From Prauserella halophila (GTDB taxonomy: Bacteria; Actinomycetota; Actinomycetes; Mycobacteriales; Pseudonocardiaceae), in assembly GCF_024171895.1 (NCBI RefSeq), contig NZ_JAMTCQ010000010.1:124001-188000 (forward strand): a stretch of 64,000 nucleotides of DNA, read 5' to 3'. How positions within the stretch are numbered: position 1 is the first letter of the stretch; every line of letters begins with the position of its first letter. A model generated the notes under the pieces. That model ran no database searches, was not told the DNA's origin, and saw only the letters and a program-made list of their open reading frames with translations. The translations under genes were made by a program, and so were the position numbers. Of this stretch, positions 1 through 8,764 are shown piece after piece.

Positions 1-263
1 GGTGCCTGCCGCGGTGCGCCCTGAGGTCTCGGCGGTTCGTCCGGTCCGTCACCGGGCCACTGCGGAGTGTCACCGGCTTCGGGGCGCCGGGGCTGCCGCG
101 GGTGGCCTGGCTCCTGTTCCGGCCAGCCGTGATTTCCCTGGTCGTTCACTTAAGACCCTCCCAGATCGGCGCGTCGGGGAACGCCGTTCTGCGGACCCAA
201 CCCTCTTGTCCGAGCGGCCGAGGGCATCCGGACCCCGGCCGCGTGGTCGCGGTCGTCACGTCG
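1..263. other. Non-coding or undecided left edge
   Basis: No convincing gene. Open frames here lack recognisable motifs and overlap the DUF5318 gene. In relatives a penicillin-binding protein gene often follows DUF5318, but no PBP motif is visible in these bases, so any such gene lies outside the window. Confidence 0.4.
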
Positions 264-683
264 TCACTGTCCCGCGGTCCTCCGTGTGTTCCGCGTGGTG
301 CGGGGAGCGGCCTCCGGTGTCTCCGCCGTCCCGAGGACGTACGAGAGCACCAGGTGGTTCCACGCACACGCGCGGCAGACCTCTACGACATAGACGGTGA
401 ACTCGGCGAAAAGCGAGGCCATGCGCTCGAGTTCGTCCGGCTTCCTCGCCGAACCCGCTGCGTGCTTGAGCTCGTCGCCGAACACCCAGCTGACCTGCGC
501 CATGGAGTGCTTTCCGCACACCGGGCAGGCGTTGTCGTCAGGCACGCCGTGGAACTTGGCTGCCTGCTGCAACTGCGGGGTGGCGTCGCAGACGTCCATG
601 GTGCTGGCCCGTCCCGTCCGGAACTCGGCCAGCAACGCACGACGCCGAAGCGCGTAGTCGACGACTTGCCGCTGGTTCTGCAC
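264..683 (-). CDS. DUF5318 family zinc-ribbon-like protein
   Basis: Small actinobacterial protein of unknown function, 139 aa from the GTG at 683. Two Cys pairs, CPVC in the middle and CRAC near the C-terminus, look like a zinc-binding site. Around them are the family blocks QRQVVDYALRRRALLAEF, SWVFGDEL and ARNHLV-like WNHLVLSYVLGT. The frame stays open upstream to a GTG at 740, but family members normally begin just before QRQVVDYAL, so 683 is preferred. The gene is divergent from the PadR regulator. In Mycobacterium the same DUF5318, PadR and inositol phosphate synthase genes are neighbours (Rv0049, Rv0047c, Rv0046c), which supports orthology. Biochemical role unknown. Confidence 0.82.
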   Translation of the reverse strand: MQNQRQVVDYALRRRALLAEFRTGRASTMDVCDATPQLQQAAKFHGVPDDNACPVCGKHSMAQVSWVFGDELKHAAGSARKPDELERMASLFAEFTVYVVEVCRACAWNHLVLSYVLGTAETPEAAPRTTRNTRRTAGQ

Positions 684-835
684 CTCAACAGAGTACGTGG
701 TTCCGGACGATCGGCCACCGGCCGCTCGCCGATGAGGCACCGCAGCAGCGAGGCGACACGCCGTCGCAGTGGATAACGGTCGGGTGACGGTTGTCCGCCT
801 CTCGGGTTGCCCGTCGGTTAGCTACACCACTGCGA

Positions 836-854
836 TGTATCAACGCGATATAAT
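836..854 (+). promoter_or_regulatory. Candidate padR promoter with PadR-like operator
   Basis: A perfect -10 hexamer TATAAT lies at 849-854. It is overlapped by an imperfect dyad, TGTATC (836-841) and GATATA (847-852), separated by AACGC; 5 of 6 bases pair. PadR repressors typically bind ATGT/ACAT-type dyads at their own promoters, so autoregulation is a reasonable inference. No good -35 element is seen at the usual spacing. Confidence 0.45.
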
Positions 855-867
855 GAGCCGGTACATT

Positions 868-899
868 GGGTCGTAGTCACCGACGGGTCGTAGTGACCG
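868..899. repeat. Two-copy direct repeat in the padR leader
   Basis: The 15-mer GGGTCGTAGTCACCG (868-882) recurs as GGGTCGTAGTGACCG (885-899). The match is 14 of 15 at a 17-bp period, between the -10 element and the padR start. It could be a second regulatory site in the 5' leader or a simple duplication. Confidence 0.5.
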
Positions 900-967
900 G
901 CCGCGCCGGTCACCCGGCAGACCGAAACGCCGGGCGACGTCGATTGGTTCCCGAAGGGGGTGCCCGT

Positions 968-1612
968 GTGCTCGAATTCGCAATTCTCGGCCTGTTGCAC
1001 GAGGCCCCCATGCATGGCTATGTACTGCGGAAACGTCTCCACGAATCGCTGGGGATGTTCCGCACGTTCAGCTACGGATCGCTGTATCCGACACTGCGCC
1101 GGATGCAGCGGGCCGGCTGGATCGCCGAGGACACGGCCGACGTGGACGCCGCGGCCGCCTCGGCGGGCGGTCCCGCTTCGGCAGCGCACGCCTCCGCCAC
1201 GACGCCGTGGAATCGCAGGGCGAGCAGGTCCAAGCGCGTGTACAAGCTCACAGCGGAAGGCAAGGAGCGGTTCGGCGAACTACTCGCCGACGCCGGTCCG
1301 CAGACATGGGACGACGAGGGCTTCGGCGTCCATCTGACGTTCTTCTCGCGCACGCCCGCGGACGTCCGCATGCGGATCCTGGAGGGCAGGCGCAGGCGGG
1401 TCGAGGAACGTCGCGAAGGCCTTCGGGCAGCGCTGGCCAGGGCCGAGGAAAAGATCGATCGCTACACCCGCGAGCTGCACGAGTTGGGACTCGAGACCAG
1501 CGAGCGGGAGGTGCGCTGGCTCAACGAGCTCATCGCGCATGAACAGGCCGAGCAGGAGACGTCGACACAGGCGACCACTCGGCGTGACCCAGGTAGTACG
1601 GAACACGAGTAA
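968..1612 (+). CDS. PadR family transcriptional regulator
   Basis: A 214-aa PadR-type winged-helix regulator. The N-terminal domain begins [23 protein letters not shown], followed by [19 protein letters not shown] (recognition helix) and [14 protein letters not shown] (wing). The C-terminal half is a long charged helical dimerisation region. An alanine-rich insert of about 30 residues (roughly 61-90) separates helix and wing. The frame is open from 866, but the GTG at 968 has GAAGGGGG seven bases upstream and starts directly on the PadR domain. It is followed after 13 bases by inositol-1-phosphate synthase, so the two are probably co-transcribed. The synteny matches Rv0047c next to ino1. Ligand unknown. 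Confidence 0.88.
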   Translation: MLEFAILGLLHEAPMHGYVLRKRLHESLGMFRTFSYGSLYPTLRRMQRAGWIAEDTADVDAAAASAGGPASAAHASATTPWNRRASRSKRVYKLTAEGKERFGELLADAGPQTWDDEGFGVHLTFFSRTPADVRMRILEGRRRRVEERREGLRAALARAEEKIDRYTRELHELGLETSEREVRWLNELIAHEQAEQETSTQATTRRDPGSTEHE

Positions 1613-1625
1613 GGGAGATACCGGC

Positions 1626-2750
1626 ATGGGCGAGAATCGCCGCGTGAGGGTGGCCATCGCGGGTGTTGGCAACTGTGCGGCCTCGCTGATTCAGGGTGTG
1701 CACTACTACCGCGACGCCGACAAGGGTTCGCGTGTTCCCGGCTTGATGCACGTCCAGTTCGGCGATTACCACATCAGTGACATCGACTTCGTCGCCGCGT
1801 TCGACGTGGACGCCAAGAAGGTCGGCCAGGACCTGGCCGAAGCGGTCGTCGCGAGCGAGAACAACACGATCAAGATCTGTGACGTACCGCCGGTCGGCGT
1901 GGCCGTGCAGCGCGGCCACACGCTCGACGGTCTCGGCAAGTACTACCGCGAGGTCATGGATGAGTCCGACGAGGCTCCGGTGGACGTGGCCGCCGCGCTG
2001 CGGGCCGCCGACGTCGACGTGCTCGTGTCGTACCTGCCGGTGGGCTCGCGGGAGGCGACCGAGTTCTACGCGCAGGCCGCGATCGACGCAGGCGTCGCGT
2101 TCGTCAACGCCATCCCGGAGTTCATCGCCTCCGACCCGGTGTGGGCGGAGAAGTTCGAGCAGGCCGGGGTGCCGATCGTCGGTGACGACATCAAGTCGCA
2201 GGTCGGCGCCACGATCACGCACCGGGTGCTGGCGAAGCTGTTCGAGGACCGCGGCGTGCAGCTCGACCGCACGATGCAGCTGAACGTCGGCGGCAACATG
2301 GACTTCCTCAACATGAAGGAGAACGAGCGTCTCGAGTCGAAGAAGATCTCGAAGACGCAGTCCGTCACCTCGCAGGTCGAGCGCGACATGGGCAGGTCGA
2401 ACGTGCACGTCGGCCCTTCGGACCACGTCGCGTGGCTGTCGGACCGCAAGTGGGCGTACGTGCGCCTCGAGGGTCGTGCGTTCGGTGATGCGCCGCTGAA
2501 CATGGAGTACAAGCTCGAGGTGTGGGACTCCCCCAACTCCGCGGGCATCATCATCGACGCGCTGCGTGCGGCGAAGATCGCCAAGGACCGCGGCTTCGGC
2601 GGCCCGGTGCTGTCGGCCTCGTCGTACTTCATGAAGTCGCCGCCGGTGCAGTACGACGACTCGACCGCCCGCGACGCGGTGGAGAAGTTCATCGACCCCG
2701 CGGCCGACGACGAAGCCGCAATCGACAACGAAGCTGCAGTCGACAAGTAG
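1626..2750 (+). CDS. ino1: myo-Inositol-1-phosphate synthase (actinobacterial type)
   Basis: NAD-dependent isomerase converting glucose-6-phosphate to inositol-1-phosphate, the entry to phosphatidylinositol and mycothiol synthesis; cytosolic. The protein is 374 aa, close to the mycobacterial enzyme. The Rossmann motif [12 protein letters not shown] lies near residues 10-20. Other visible family blocks are [37 protein letters not shown] and [13 protein letters not shown]. The ATG at 1626 is chosen because AAGGGAG precedes it by about 9 bases and it begins directly on the core. The C-terminal tail is a short Asp/Glu/Ala repeat. It lies in an apparent operon with padR and is followed by a strong hairpin shared with the convergent HAD gene. 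Confidence 0.95.
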   Translation: MGENRRVRVAIAGVGNCAASLIQGVHYYRDADKGSRVPGLMHVQFGDYHISDIDFVAAFDVDAKKVGQDLAEAVVASENNTIKICDVPPVGVAVQRGHTLDGLGKYYREVMDESDEAPVDVAAALRAADVDVLVSYLPVGSREATEFYAQAAIDAGVAFVNAIPEFIASDPVWAEKFEQAGVPIVGDDIKSQVGATITHRVLAKLFEDRGVQLDRTMQLNVGGNMDFLNMKENERLESKKISKTQSVTSQVERDMGRSNVHVGPSDHVAWLSDRKWAYVRLEGRAFGDAPLNMEYKLEVWDSPNSAGIIIDALRAAKIAKDRGFGGPVLSASSYFMKSPPVQYDDSTARDAVEKFIDPAADDEAAIDNEAAVDK

Positions 2751-2788
2751 TCACGTAGGCAATACGTCAGGTAGGCAGTAAGTCAGGT

Positions 2789-2845
2789 AGGTAACGCGCG
2801 AGGGCGGGGCGGGTGCAGCACCCGCCCCGCCCTCGCGCGTTACCT
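2789..2845. terminator. Bidirectional terminator hairpin
   Basis: Perfect inverted repeat with 28-base arms (2789-2816 and 2818-2845) around a single base. It is very GC-rich and ends in AGGTAAC/GTTACCT. It lies between convergent ino1 and the HAD phosphatase and can serve both. Just upstream, the string GTCAGGTAGG occurs twice. Confidence 0.85.
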
Positions 2846-2922
2846 GCGCTCGGACCCGCGTGTTCTGCATCCGGGCTGCCGGCGCGCCCTTCGTGGCCGT
2901 GGCCCGCGAGCGGGCGCCGGTC

Positions 2923-3564
2923 TCAGAAACCCAGGGCGGCGGGCAGCTCGGAGATGCCGTCGAGGGTGCGGTGTGTCTTCGCGACGACCGTTCTGTCCGG
3001 TGGGAAGTGTGGATTGGGCACGGCGAACACGGTCATCCCGGCAGCCAGCGCTGCCTGCAATCCGCTGGTCGAGTCCTCGACGGCAGCGCACTCCCGCGCG
3101 TGGACCCCCAGCCGCGACGCCGCTTCGAGATAGACGTCCGGTGCCGGTTTGCCCTTCGCGACCTGTTCGCTCGAGACGGCCACCGGTACCTGCGGTGCGA
3201 GTCCGGTGGCGGTCAGGAACGACTCGATCAGTACCGGTGGTGACGAGCTGGCGATCGCCACCGGGTATTCCGAGGCGATGCGGCTCAGGGTCTCGGACGC
3301 GCCGGGCAGCACGGGCGGCGCGTCCGCGTAGCGGTTGCGCATCTCGGCGATCACCGTGTCGGCGATCTCGTCGGGCGGGAGCGCCACGCCGACCTCCTCG
3401 GCCAGGTACGCCGCCCATTCCGGGGTGCTCATCCCCTGCATCGCGCGGGTGGCCTCGGCGTTCCAGGTGCCGCCGTGGGAGGCCGCCACCGATCGCCGGA
3501 CCTCGTCCCACAGCTGCTCGGAGTCGACGAGCACGCCGTCCATGTCGAATATCACTGCCTGCAT
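2923..3564 (-). CDS. HAD superfamily phosphatase, beta-phosphoglucomutase-like
   Basis: A 213-aa cytosolic HAD hydrolase with all four core motifs. Motif I is DMDGVLVD at residues 7-14 (Asp nucleophile and acid/base). Motif II is IASSSP. Motif III is the lysine in KGKPAPD. Motif IV is VEDSTSG. A helical cap lies between motifs I and II, as in phosphoglycolate phosphatase or beta-phosphoglucomutase relatives. It probably hydrolyses a small phosphate ester; the substrate cannot be read from sequence. Transcribed alone toward ino1. Confidence 0.88.
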   Translation of the reverse strand: MQAVIFDMDGVLVDSEQLWDEVRRSVAASHGGTWNAEATRAMQGMSTPEWAAYLAEEVGVALPPDEIADTVIAEMRNRYADAPPVLPGASETLSRIASEYPVAIASSSPPVLIESFLTATGLAPQVPVAVSSEQVAKGKPAPDVYLEAASRLGVHARECAAVEDSTSGLQAALAAGMTVFAVPNPHFPPDRTVVAKTHRTLDGISELPAALGF

Positions 3565-3645
3565 GTCCGAATCCTAGGCAGTCACGGCCCCGCGGGCCGG
3601 GGCCACATCGTCCGGCAGGCATGGCACCCGCGTGAGCGAACTTAC

Positions 3646-3681
3646 TTCGTATAGCTAAGTGTTGTTGATTAGCATAGCTAA
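3646..3681. promoter_or_regulatory. Palindromic operator candidate upstream of the MFS gene
   Basis: An unusually AT-rich patch in GC-rich DNA. TTAGC-ATA-GCTAA is a perfect dyad at 3669-3681, and ATAGCTAA occurs again about 23 bases upstream near 3651. Two related half-sites in phase are typical of MarR, TetR or HxlR operators. No regulator gene is adjacent, so the trans factor is unknown. Confidence 0.5.
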
Positions 3682-3816
3682 CTGAAACGTCGCGTAGTGC
3701 CGCTCACCGCGGAGCCACTGCCGCTGCGGTTCGCGGCGCCACCCCCGCGACCGCAGTCGGGCCCGTGCCGGCACTCCGGGCAGTACATCGACATCCGCGT
3801 CAGGAGGTTCGCGCCG

Positions 3817-5031
3817 ATGAGTGAGCAGCATTCGCTGCTGTCGGCCGTCAGAGGTCAGCCGAAACAGGTCTGGATCACCGCGTTCGCCGCGGTCATCGCG
3901 TTCATGGGGATCGGCCTGGTCGACCCGATCCTGCTGTCCATCGCCGAGGGACTCGACGCGACACCGCAGCAGACTACGTTGCTGTTCTCGTCGTATCTGG
4001 CGATCCAGGTCGTCGCGATGCTGTTCACGAGTGCGGCGAGCACGCGGTTCGGCGCCAAACGCACGGTCGTCGTCGGCCTGACACTGATCGTGCTGGCCAC
4101 CGCGCTGTGCGCCGCGGCGGGTTCGATCGAGCAGCTGATCGGACTGCGCGCGGTGTGGGGGCTCGGCAACGCCTTCTTCATCGCCACGGCGCTGTCGGTG
4201 ATCGTGGGGGCTGCCGCGGGCGGTCAGTCGGGCGCGATCCTGCTGTACGAGGCGGCGCTCGGTCTCGGGCTGTCGGTCGGGCCGCTGCTCGGCGCGGTGC
4301 TCGGCCACCTGTCGTGGCGGGGGCCGTTCATCGGCACCGCGGTGCTCATGGGTGCAGCGCTGGTGTTGTGTTCCGTGTTCTTGACCAGCGACGCAGGGCA
4401 GCCGCGGTCGCGGGTGCGGCTGCTCGACCCGTTGCGCGCGCTCGGGGATGCCGAGCTGTTGCGCACGTCCGTCGGATCGGCCCTGTACACGGCCGGATTC
4501 TTCGCGGTGCTCGCGTGGTCGCCGTTCGTACTCGAATGGGGTGCGATCGAGATCGGGCTGATCTTCTTCGGCTGGGGACTGTGCGTGGCGATCGCAGGCG
4601 TGGTGCTCGCGCCGAAGCTGGCCGCACGGCTCGGCGAACGCCACGCCACGGCGCTGGCCGTCGCCGGCTACGCGGTGCTGTTGCTGGTGATGGTGGTGCC
4701 CAGCAAGGCGCTGCTCGTAGTGGCGATCGTCGTCAGTGGCCTGATCTCCGGGTTGTTGAACACGTTGTTCACCGGGACGGCGATGTCGGTCAGCGATGCG
4801 CCGCGCCCGGTGGCCAGCGCCGGGTACAACTTCTGCCGCTGGCTCGGCGGCGCCGCTGCGGCGACGCTCGTGGGGCATGTCGCCGAGTGGTCCGGATTCG
4901 ACCGTGCGCCGTTCCTGGCCGCGGCGGTGCTGTCGGCGATCGCGGCGGGCTTGCTCCTCGTTCCCGGGGCCGGTAAGGAGGACTTCACTCAGGTGCCTGC
5001 GGAGGCCGGGTTTGTCGGTGAGGAGGTCTGA
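3817..5031 (+). CDS. MFS transporter (DHA1-like drug or metabolite exporter)
   Basis: A 404-aa inner-membrane protein with about 12 hydrophobic segments. It starts QVWITAFAAVIAFMGIGLVDPILLSIAE, matching TM1 of DHA1 efflux proteins. The cytoplasmic loop after TM2 reads STRFGAKRTVVV, a degenerate version of the MFS GxxxDRxGRR signature. A proline/glycine-rich TM5 follows (GLSVGPLLGAVLG), as in antiporters. The frame is open from 3697, but the ATG at 3817 has AGGAGG ten bases upstream. Export of a drug-like compound is inferred from family membership. An AT-rich palindrome lies about 140 bases upstream. Confidence 0.88.
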   Translation: MSEQHSLLSAVRGQPKQVWITAFAAVIAFMGIGLVDPILLSIAEGLDATPQQTTLLFSSYLAIQVVAMLFTSAASTRFGAKRTVVVGLTLIVLATALCAAAGSIEQLIGLRAVWGLGNAFFIATALSVIVGAAAGGQSGAILLYEAALGLGLSVGPLLGAVLGHLSWRGPFIGTAVLMGAALVLCSVFLTSDAGQPRSRVRLLDPLRALGDAELLRTSVGSALYTAGFFAVLAWSPFVLEWGAIEIGLIFFGWGLCVAIAGVVLAPKLAARLGERHATALAVAGYAVLLLVMVVPSKALLVVAIVVSGLISGLLNTLFTGTAMSVSDAPRPVASAGYNFCRWLGGAAAATLVGHVAEWSGFDRAPFLAAAVLSAIAAGLLLVPGAGKEDFTQVPAEAGFVGEEV

Positions 5032-5136
5032 ACGTCTGCGGCGGCGTTCTCTCGTCGTTCATGTCGCAGATGAGAGGTACTCAAGTTCGGCACCTAACGT
5101 CACGACTGTTCCCCTGACCGAGTGACTGGAGGCCGT

Positions 5137-7200
5137 GTGTCCGCCAAGCCTGGGCGTTTTCTCCCACTGCTGACTACCCACCGAACCGGTCGTTCGCCGG
5201 TGACGTGTGAATACCGGTGCGGCAATCAGTGTTCCCACCCAGCCCCGAACACCTCCGGCAACGAGTACTTCGGCGATGTCGTGCGAGACGTCGTGTCCCG
5301 GCGCGGCGCGCTGCGTGCCGGTGGCGTCATGGCCGCGGCGGCCGCCGGATTCGCGGCGCTGTCGGGTACCGCCGCGGCCGAGGTCCCGGCGCTCGCCGCG
5401 CAGCCGGGGCGCGGCAACGGCAACGGCCGCCCGGGTGGACACCCCGGTCCGGGCACGGACTTCGATCCCGTTGCGCCGAACACCCGCGACGCCGTGACCG
5501 TGCCGGAGGGCTACGAGCAGCAGGTCGTCATCCGCTGGGGCGATCCCGTGGTGGCGGACGCGCCGAAGTTCGACGTCCACAACCAGACGGCGGCGGCGCA
5601 GGCGAAGCAGTTCGGCTACAACAACGACTTCGTCGGCCTCATCCCGCAGGACGGCTCCGGCAAGCGCAACTTCCTGGTGGTCAACCACGAGTACACCTCC
5701 GAGACGGAGATGTTCCCGGAAGGCACGTACGACGAGGCGAACCCTGCCGAGGAGCAGGTGCGCATCGGGTGGGCCGCGCACGGCCTTTCGGTGATGCAGG
5801 CCGACCGCACCCGCGACGGTGGCCTCGAGGTGAGGCACAGCCGGTACAACCGCCGCATCACGCTCGACACCGAGTTCGAGGTACGCGGACCGGTCGCGGG
5901 TTCGGAGCTGCTGACGACGTCCGCCGACCCGACGGGCACGATCGTCCACGGCACGCTGAACAACTGCGCCGGCGGCGTCACGCCGTGGGGCACGGTGCTG
6001 TCCGGTGAGGAGAACTTCCACCAGTACTTCGCCCACGGCGACCGGATCACCGACCCGCAGCAGGCCGAACGTCTCGACCGGTACGGCCTCGTCGCCGGTG
6101 AGAGCACCCGCAAGTGGGAGCGCTTCGACGAGCGCTGGGACATCTCGCGGGAGCCGAACGAGGTCCACCGCTTCGGCTGGGTCGTCGAGATCGACCCGAA
6201 CGATCCGAACGCCAAGCCGATCAAGCACACCGCGCTGGGCCGGTTCAAGCACGAGGCCGCGAACATCAAGATCGCTGCCGACGGCCGGGTGGTCGCGTAT
6301 TCGGGTGACGACGAGCGGTTCGACTACATCTACAAGTTCGTCTCCAAGGGCCGGTACAAGCCGGGCCGCAGTGCGCATGCCCGCAGGCACAACATGGCGT
6401 TGCTGGACGAGGGCACGCTGTACGTCGCCAAGTTCACCGGCGACAGCCCGGCTTCCGAGATCGACGGCAGCGGCACACTTCCCTCGGACGGCGAGTTCGA
6501 CGGCACCGGCGAATGGCTCGCCCTCGCCAGCGGCAACGAGTCGTTTGTGGACGGTTTCACCGCCGAGGAGGTGTACGTCTTCACGCGCTTGGCCGCCGAC
6601 AAGGTGGGCGCCACGAAGATGGACCGTCCCGAGGACATCGAGCCGAACCCGGTCACCGGCAGCATCTACGCCGCGTTGACCAACAACAGCGACCGCGGTG
6701 CGGCCGGCAAGGCCGGTGCCGACGAGCCGAATCCGCGGGACGGCAACAAGAACGGCCATGTCCTCGAATGGGACGAGGACGGCACCGAGACGAGGTTCCG
6801 CTGGCGGCTGTTGCTCGTGTGCGGCGATCCGGCTGCGGCCGACACGTATTTCGGCGGGTTCGACAAGAGCCGGGTCAGCCCGATCTCGTGTCCGGACAAC
6901 CTGGCCTTCGACGGTTACGGCAACCTCTGGATTTCCACGGACGGCAACGAGCTGGGCTCGAACGACGGGCTGTTCTCGGTGCCGGTCACGGGCCCGGACC
7001 GGGGGCAGGTCAAGCAGTTCCTGACCGTGCCGGTGGGTGCCGAGACGTGCGGTCCGGTGGTGCGCGACGACCTCGTGCTCGTGGCGGTGCAGCACCCGGG
7101 AGAGGGCGGCGAGCCCGGTTCGAGCTGGCCCGACGGCGGCCACGCCCGGCCCGCGATCGTCGCGGTCCGTAAGTCCGACGGCGGCCGCATCGGCGTCTGA
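5137..7200 (+). CDS. PhoX-family phosphatase (DUF839), Tat-exported
   Basis: A 687-aa protein of the PhoX/DUF839 family, secreted metal-dependent phosphatases that release phosphate from organic esters. The N-terminus holds the actinobacterial PhoX block (CEYRCGNQCSHPAPNTS, then GNEYFGDVV). A twin-arginine signal SRRGALRAG and a hydrophobic Ala-rich segment follow, ending near TAAAEVPA. The mature part carries LVVNHEYT, NNCAGGVTPWGTVLSGEENF, GRFKHEAANIKI, EDIEPNP and SCPDNLAFDGYGNLW, matching the calcium/iron-binding propeller of PhoX. GTG at 5137 follows GGAGG; another GTG at 5122 is possible. The gene stands alone and ends in a clear hairpin. Phosphate regulation is expected from the family, but no convincing PHO box is visible. 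Confidence 0.9.
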   Translation: MSAKPGRFLPLLTTHRTGRSPVTCEYRCGNQCSHPAPNTSGNEYFGDVVRDVVSRRGALRAGGVMAAAAAGFAALSGTAAAEVPALAAQPGRGNGNGRPGGHPGPGTDFDPVAPNTRDAVTVPEGYEQQVVIRWGDPVVADAPKFDVHNQTAAAQAKQFGYNNDFVGLIPQDGSGKRNFLVVNHEYTSETEMFPEGTYDEANPAEEQVRIGWAAHGLSVMQADRTRDGGLEVRHSRYNRRITLDTEFEVRGPVAGSELLTTSADPTGTIVHGTLNNCAGGVTPWGTVLSGEENFHQYFAHGDRITDPQQAERLDRYGLVAGESTRKWERFDERWDISREPNEVHRFGWVVEIDPNDPNAKPIKHTALGRFKHEAANIKIAADGRVVAYSGDDERFDYIYKFVSKGRYKPGRSAHARRHNMALLDEGTLYVAKFTGDSPASEIDGSGTLPSDGEFDGTGEWLALASGNESFVDGFTAEEVYVFTRLAADKVGATKMDRPEDIEPNPVTGSIYAALTNNSDRGAAGKAGADEPNPRDGNKNGHVLEWDEDGTETRFRWRLLLVCGDPAAADTYFGGFDKSRVSPISCPDNLAFDGYGNLWISTDGNELGSNDGLFSVPVTGPDRGQVKQFLTVPVGAETCGPVVRDDLVLVAVQHPGEGGEPGSSWPDGGHARPAIVAVRKSDGGRIGV

Positions 7201-7215
7201 GTCACCCTGACCGGG

Positions 7216-7404
7216 TCACCCCGACCGGGTGGCCCGGTCGGGGCGGCTCACGCCGCGCCGATCGCCGTAGCCGCGGTAATCGGGGAAGACGTAGGTGAAC
7301 TGCCGCCGGTCGAGGTGAGGTTCGAACGCCGTCCATGCCCGGCTCGAGCCGAACGATCCGTGCAGTGCGATGACGACGTGTTCGCCGCTGCCGACCGTGC
7401 GCAT
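7216..7404 (-). pseudogene. Truncated alpha/beta hydrolase remnant
   Basis: 62-codon frame with a genuine-looking 5' end: GAGGAG about nine bases before ATG, then the first strands of an alpha/beta hydrolase. VVIALHGSFGSSRAWTAFEP contains the HG oxyanion motif, and FPDYRGYGDRRG is the next conserved block. It then runs into unrelated SRPDRATRSG and a stop inside the phoX terminator. The nucleophile elbow GxSxG, the acid and the histidine are all missing. A normal member would be about 250-280 aa, so over three quarters is gone. Probably a deletion relic; it could still yield a short peptide. Confidence 0.7.
7219..7243. terminator. Terminator hairpin after phoX
   Basis: Perfect 11-bp stem, CCCCGACCGGG and CCCGGTCGGGG, with a 3-base loop, 19 bases after the phoX-like stop codon. 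It also contains the last codons of the broken hydrolase frame on the other strand. Confidence 0.75.
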
Positions 7405-7474
7405 GCCGTGTTTCTCCTCGATCGTTGTTGATCTCGTTGTTCAAGGCCGGCACACGCGAACTACCGTGGCTGCC

Positions 7475-8167
7475 ATGACCGATCGTCCTCTTGCACTCGT
7501 CACCGGAGCGTCGCGCGGTATCGGCGCGGCCGTCGCCCGCGAACTCGCCGACACTCACCGGGTGCTGCTCGGCGGCAGGGACGAGGCCGCTCTCGCCGCC
7601 CTCGCGAGCGAGCTGCCCGACGCGCACCCCTGGGCCGTCGATCTTTCCGACGAGACCGCCGTCGCCGACGCCGCCGCGCGGCTCGACCGGCTCGACGTGC
7701 TCGTTCACTCCGCGGGCCTCGCCCGGCTCGGCGACGTGGTCGATTCGCCCGCCGAGTCGTGGCGCGCGAACTTCGAGGTCAACGTCGTCGCCGTTGCCGA
7801 GCTGACCCGGCTGTTGCTGCCCGCGCTGCGCAGCGCCCACGGCCACGTCGTGGTGATCAACTCGGGCCAGGGACTGTCCGCACGCGAAGGCTGGGGACCG
7901 TACGCGGCGAGCAAGTTCGGCGTCCGTGCGTTCGCGGATGCCCTGCGCGCGGAGGAAGAGCCGAACGGCCTGCGCGTGACGTCGGTGTACCCGGGCCGGA
8001 CCGACACCGAGATGCAGCAGGCCGTGGTCGCGGGCGAGGGCGGCGAGTACCGGCCGGAGAAGTACCTGCGACCGGAGTCGGTCGCGGGTGCGGTGTCGGC
8101 AGCCGTGCTGGCCGGCGCGGACGCTCATCTGACCGACATCACCGTCCGTCCCCGCCCCCACCGGTAG
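7475..8167 (+). CDS. Short-chain dehydrogenase/reductase
   Basis: A 230-aa classical SDR. The cofactor motif TGASRGIGAAVA lies near residues 10-21. HSAGLARLGD represents the NAG block. A serine in VINSGQ and YAASK supply the Ser-Tyr-Lys triad. The C-terminus PGRTDTEMQ is typical. The frame is open from 7370, but the ATG at 7475 starts on the Rossmann strand. It lies divergent from the hydrolase remnant and convergent with the NUDIX gene 38 bases away. Cytosolic NAD(P)-dependent oxidoreductase; substrate unknown. Confidence 0.87.
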   Translation: MTDRPLALVTGASRGIGAAVARELADTHRVLLGGRDEAALAALASELPDAHPWAVDLSDETAVADAAARLDRLDVLVHSAGLARLGDVVDSPAESWRANFEVNVVAVAELTRLLLPALRSAHGHVVVINSGQGLSAREGWGPYAASKFGVRAFADALRAEEEPNGLRVTSVYPGRTDTEMQQAVVAGEGGEYRPEKYLRPESVAGAVSAAVLAGADAHLTDITVRPRPHR

Positions 8168-8205
8168 GTCTACGCCGGGTCCTGCGGATGGTCGGCCCCG
8201 GCGAC

Positions 8206-8715
8206 TCACTCCGGGACGTACCCGGGGCGTTCGGTGTAGCGCACGGTTCCGTCGGCAAGCGCGCTCCGCGCCCGCTCCAGCAGGCTTGCCACGTCCGGCC
8301 GGAGAAGCTTCCCGGCCTCGTGCGGCGCCGCGAACGTCAGCTCCTCCAGCTCGGCATCCGTGGGCCGGAGGTTGGCCGTCTGCTCCGGGGAGAGTGTGCC
8401 GCCGTCGAACACGAATACCAGTTGGTCGTCCCACGGGCCGTGGGCCGCGACCCAATCCAGTGCCAGCAAGCTCCCCGTCGTGATCGTCAGTCCGAGCTCC
8501 TCGCGCAACTCGCGCTCGGCAGCGGCGCAGGGTGGTTCGTTGGCTTCGGCCATACCGCCGGGTAGGTCCCAGAAGTCCTTGTAGGTCGGGTTCACCAGCA
8601 GGGCACGTCCGGCCGCGTCGCGGATCAGCACGTTCGCCGCGACGCGTTTACGGGCCTGCCGGGCGTTGCCCTCCGCCAGGTGCCGCCAGCGGTCCGGCTC
8701 GGTCACACCGGCCAC
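8206..8715 (-). CDS. NUDIX hydrolase
   Basis: A 169-aa NUDIX protein. The Nudix box is complete, reading from GGMAEANE through RELREELGL (Gx5Ex7REUxEExGU), so divalent-metal-dependent pyrophosphohydrolase activity is likely. Preceding strands (ANVLIRDAAGRALLVNPTYKDFWDLPGG) are typical of nucleotide-sugar or NTP-type members, but the substrate is not deducible. GTG at 8715 or at 8706 could start it. It is followed upstream by a membrane protein gene on the same strand, 49 bases away. Confidence 0.88.
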   Translation of the reverse strand: MAGVTEPDRWRHLAEGNARQARKRVAANVLIRDAAGRALLVNPTYKDFWDLPGGMAEANEPPCAAAERELREELGLTITTGSLLALDWVAAHGPWDDQLVFVFDGGTLSPEQTANLRPTDAELEELTFAAPHEAGKLLRPDVASLLERARSALADGTVRYTERPGYVPE

Positions 8716-8764
8716 GCGCCGTCCCCTGCGCGATTCGTCATGGCCGGACTCCGATACCCCGGCA

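Noticed and set aside
5040-5130. Possible PHO box before phoX
   Set aside because: GTTC motifs occur, but not in the 11-bp direct-repeat spacing of actinobacterial PHO boxes.
5059-7143. 694-codon open frame on the minus strand opposite phoX
   Set aside because: It mirrors the PhoX gene, has no family motif or start signal, and is typical of shadow frames in GC-rich DNA.
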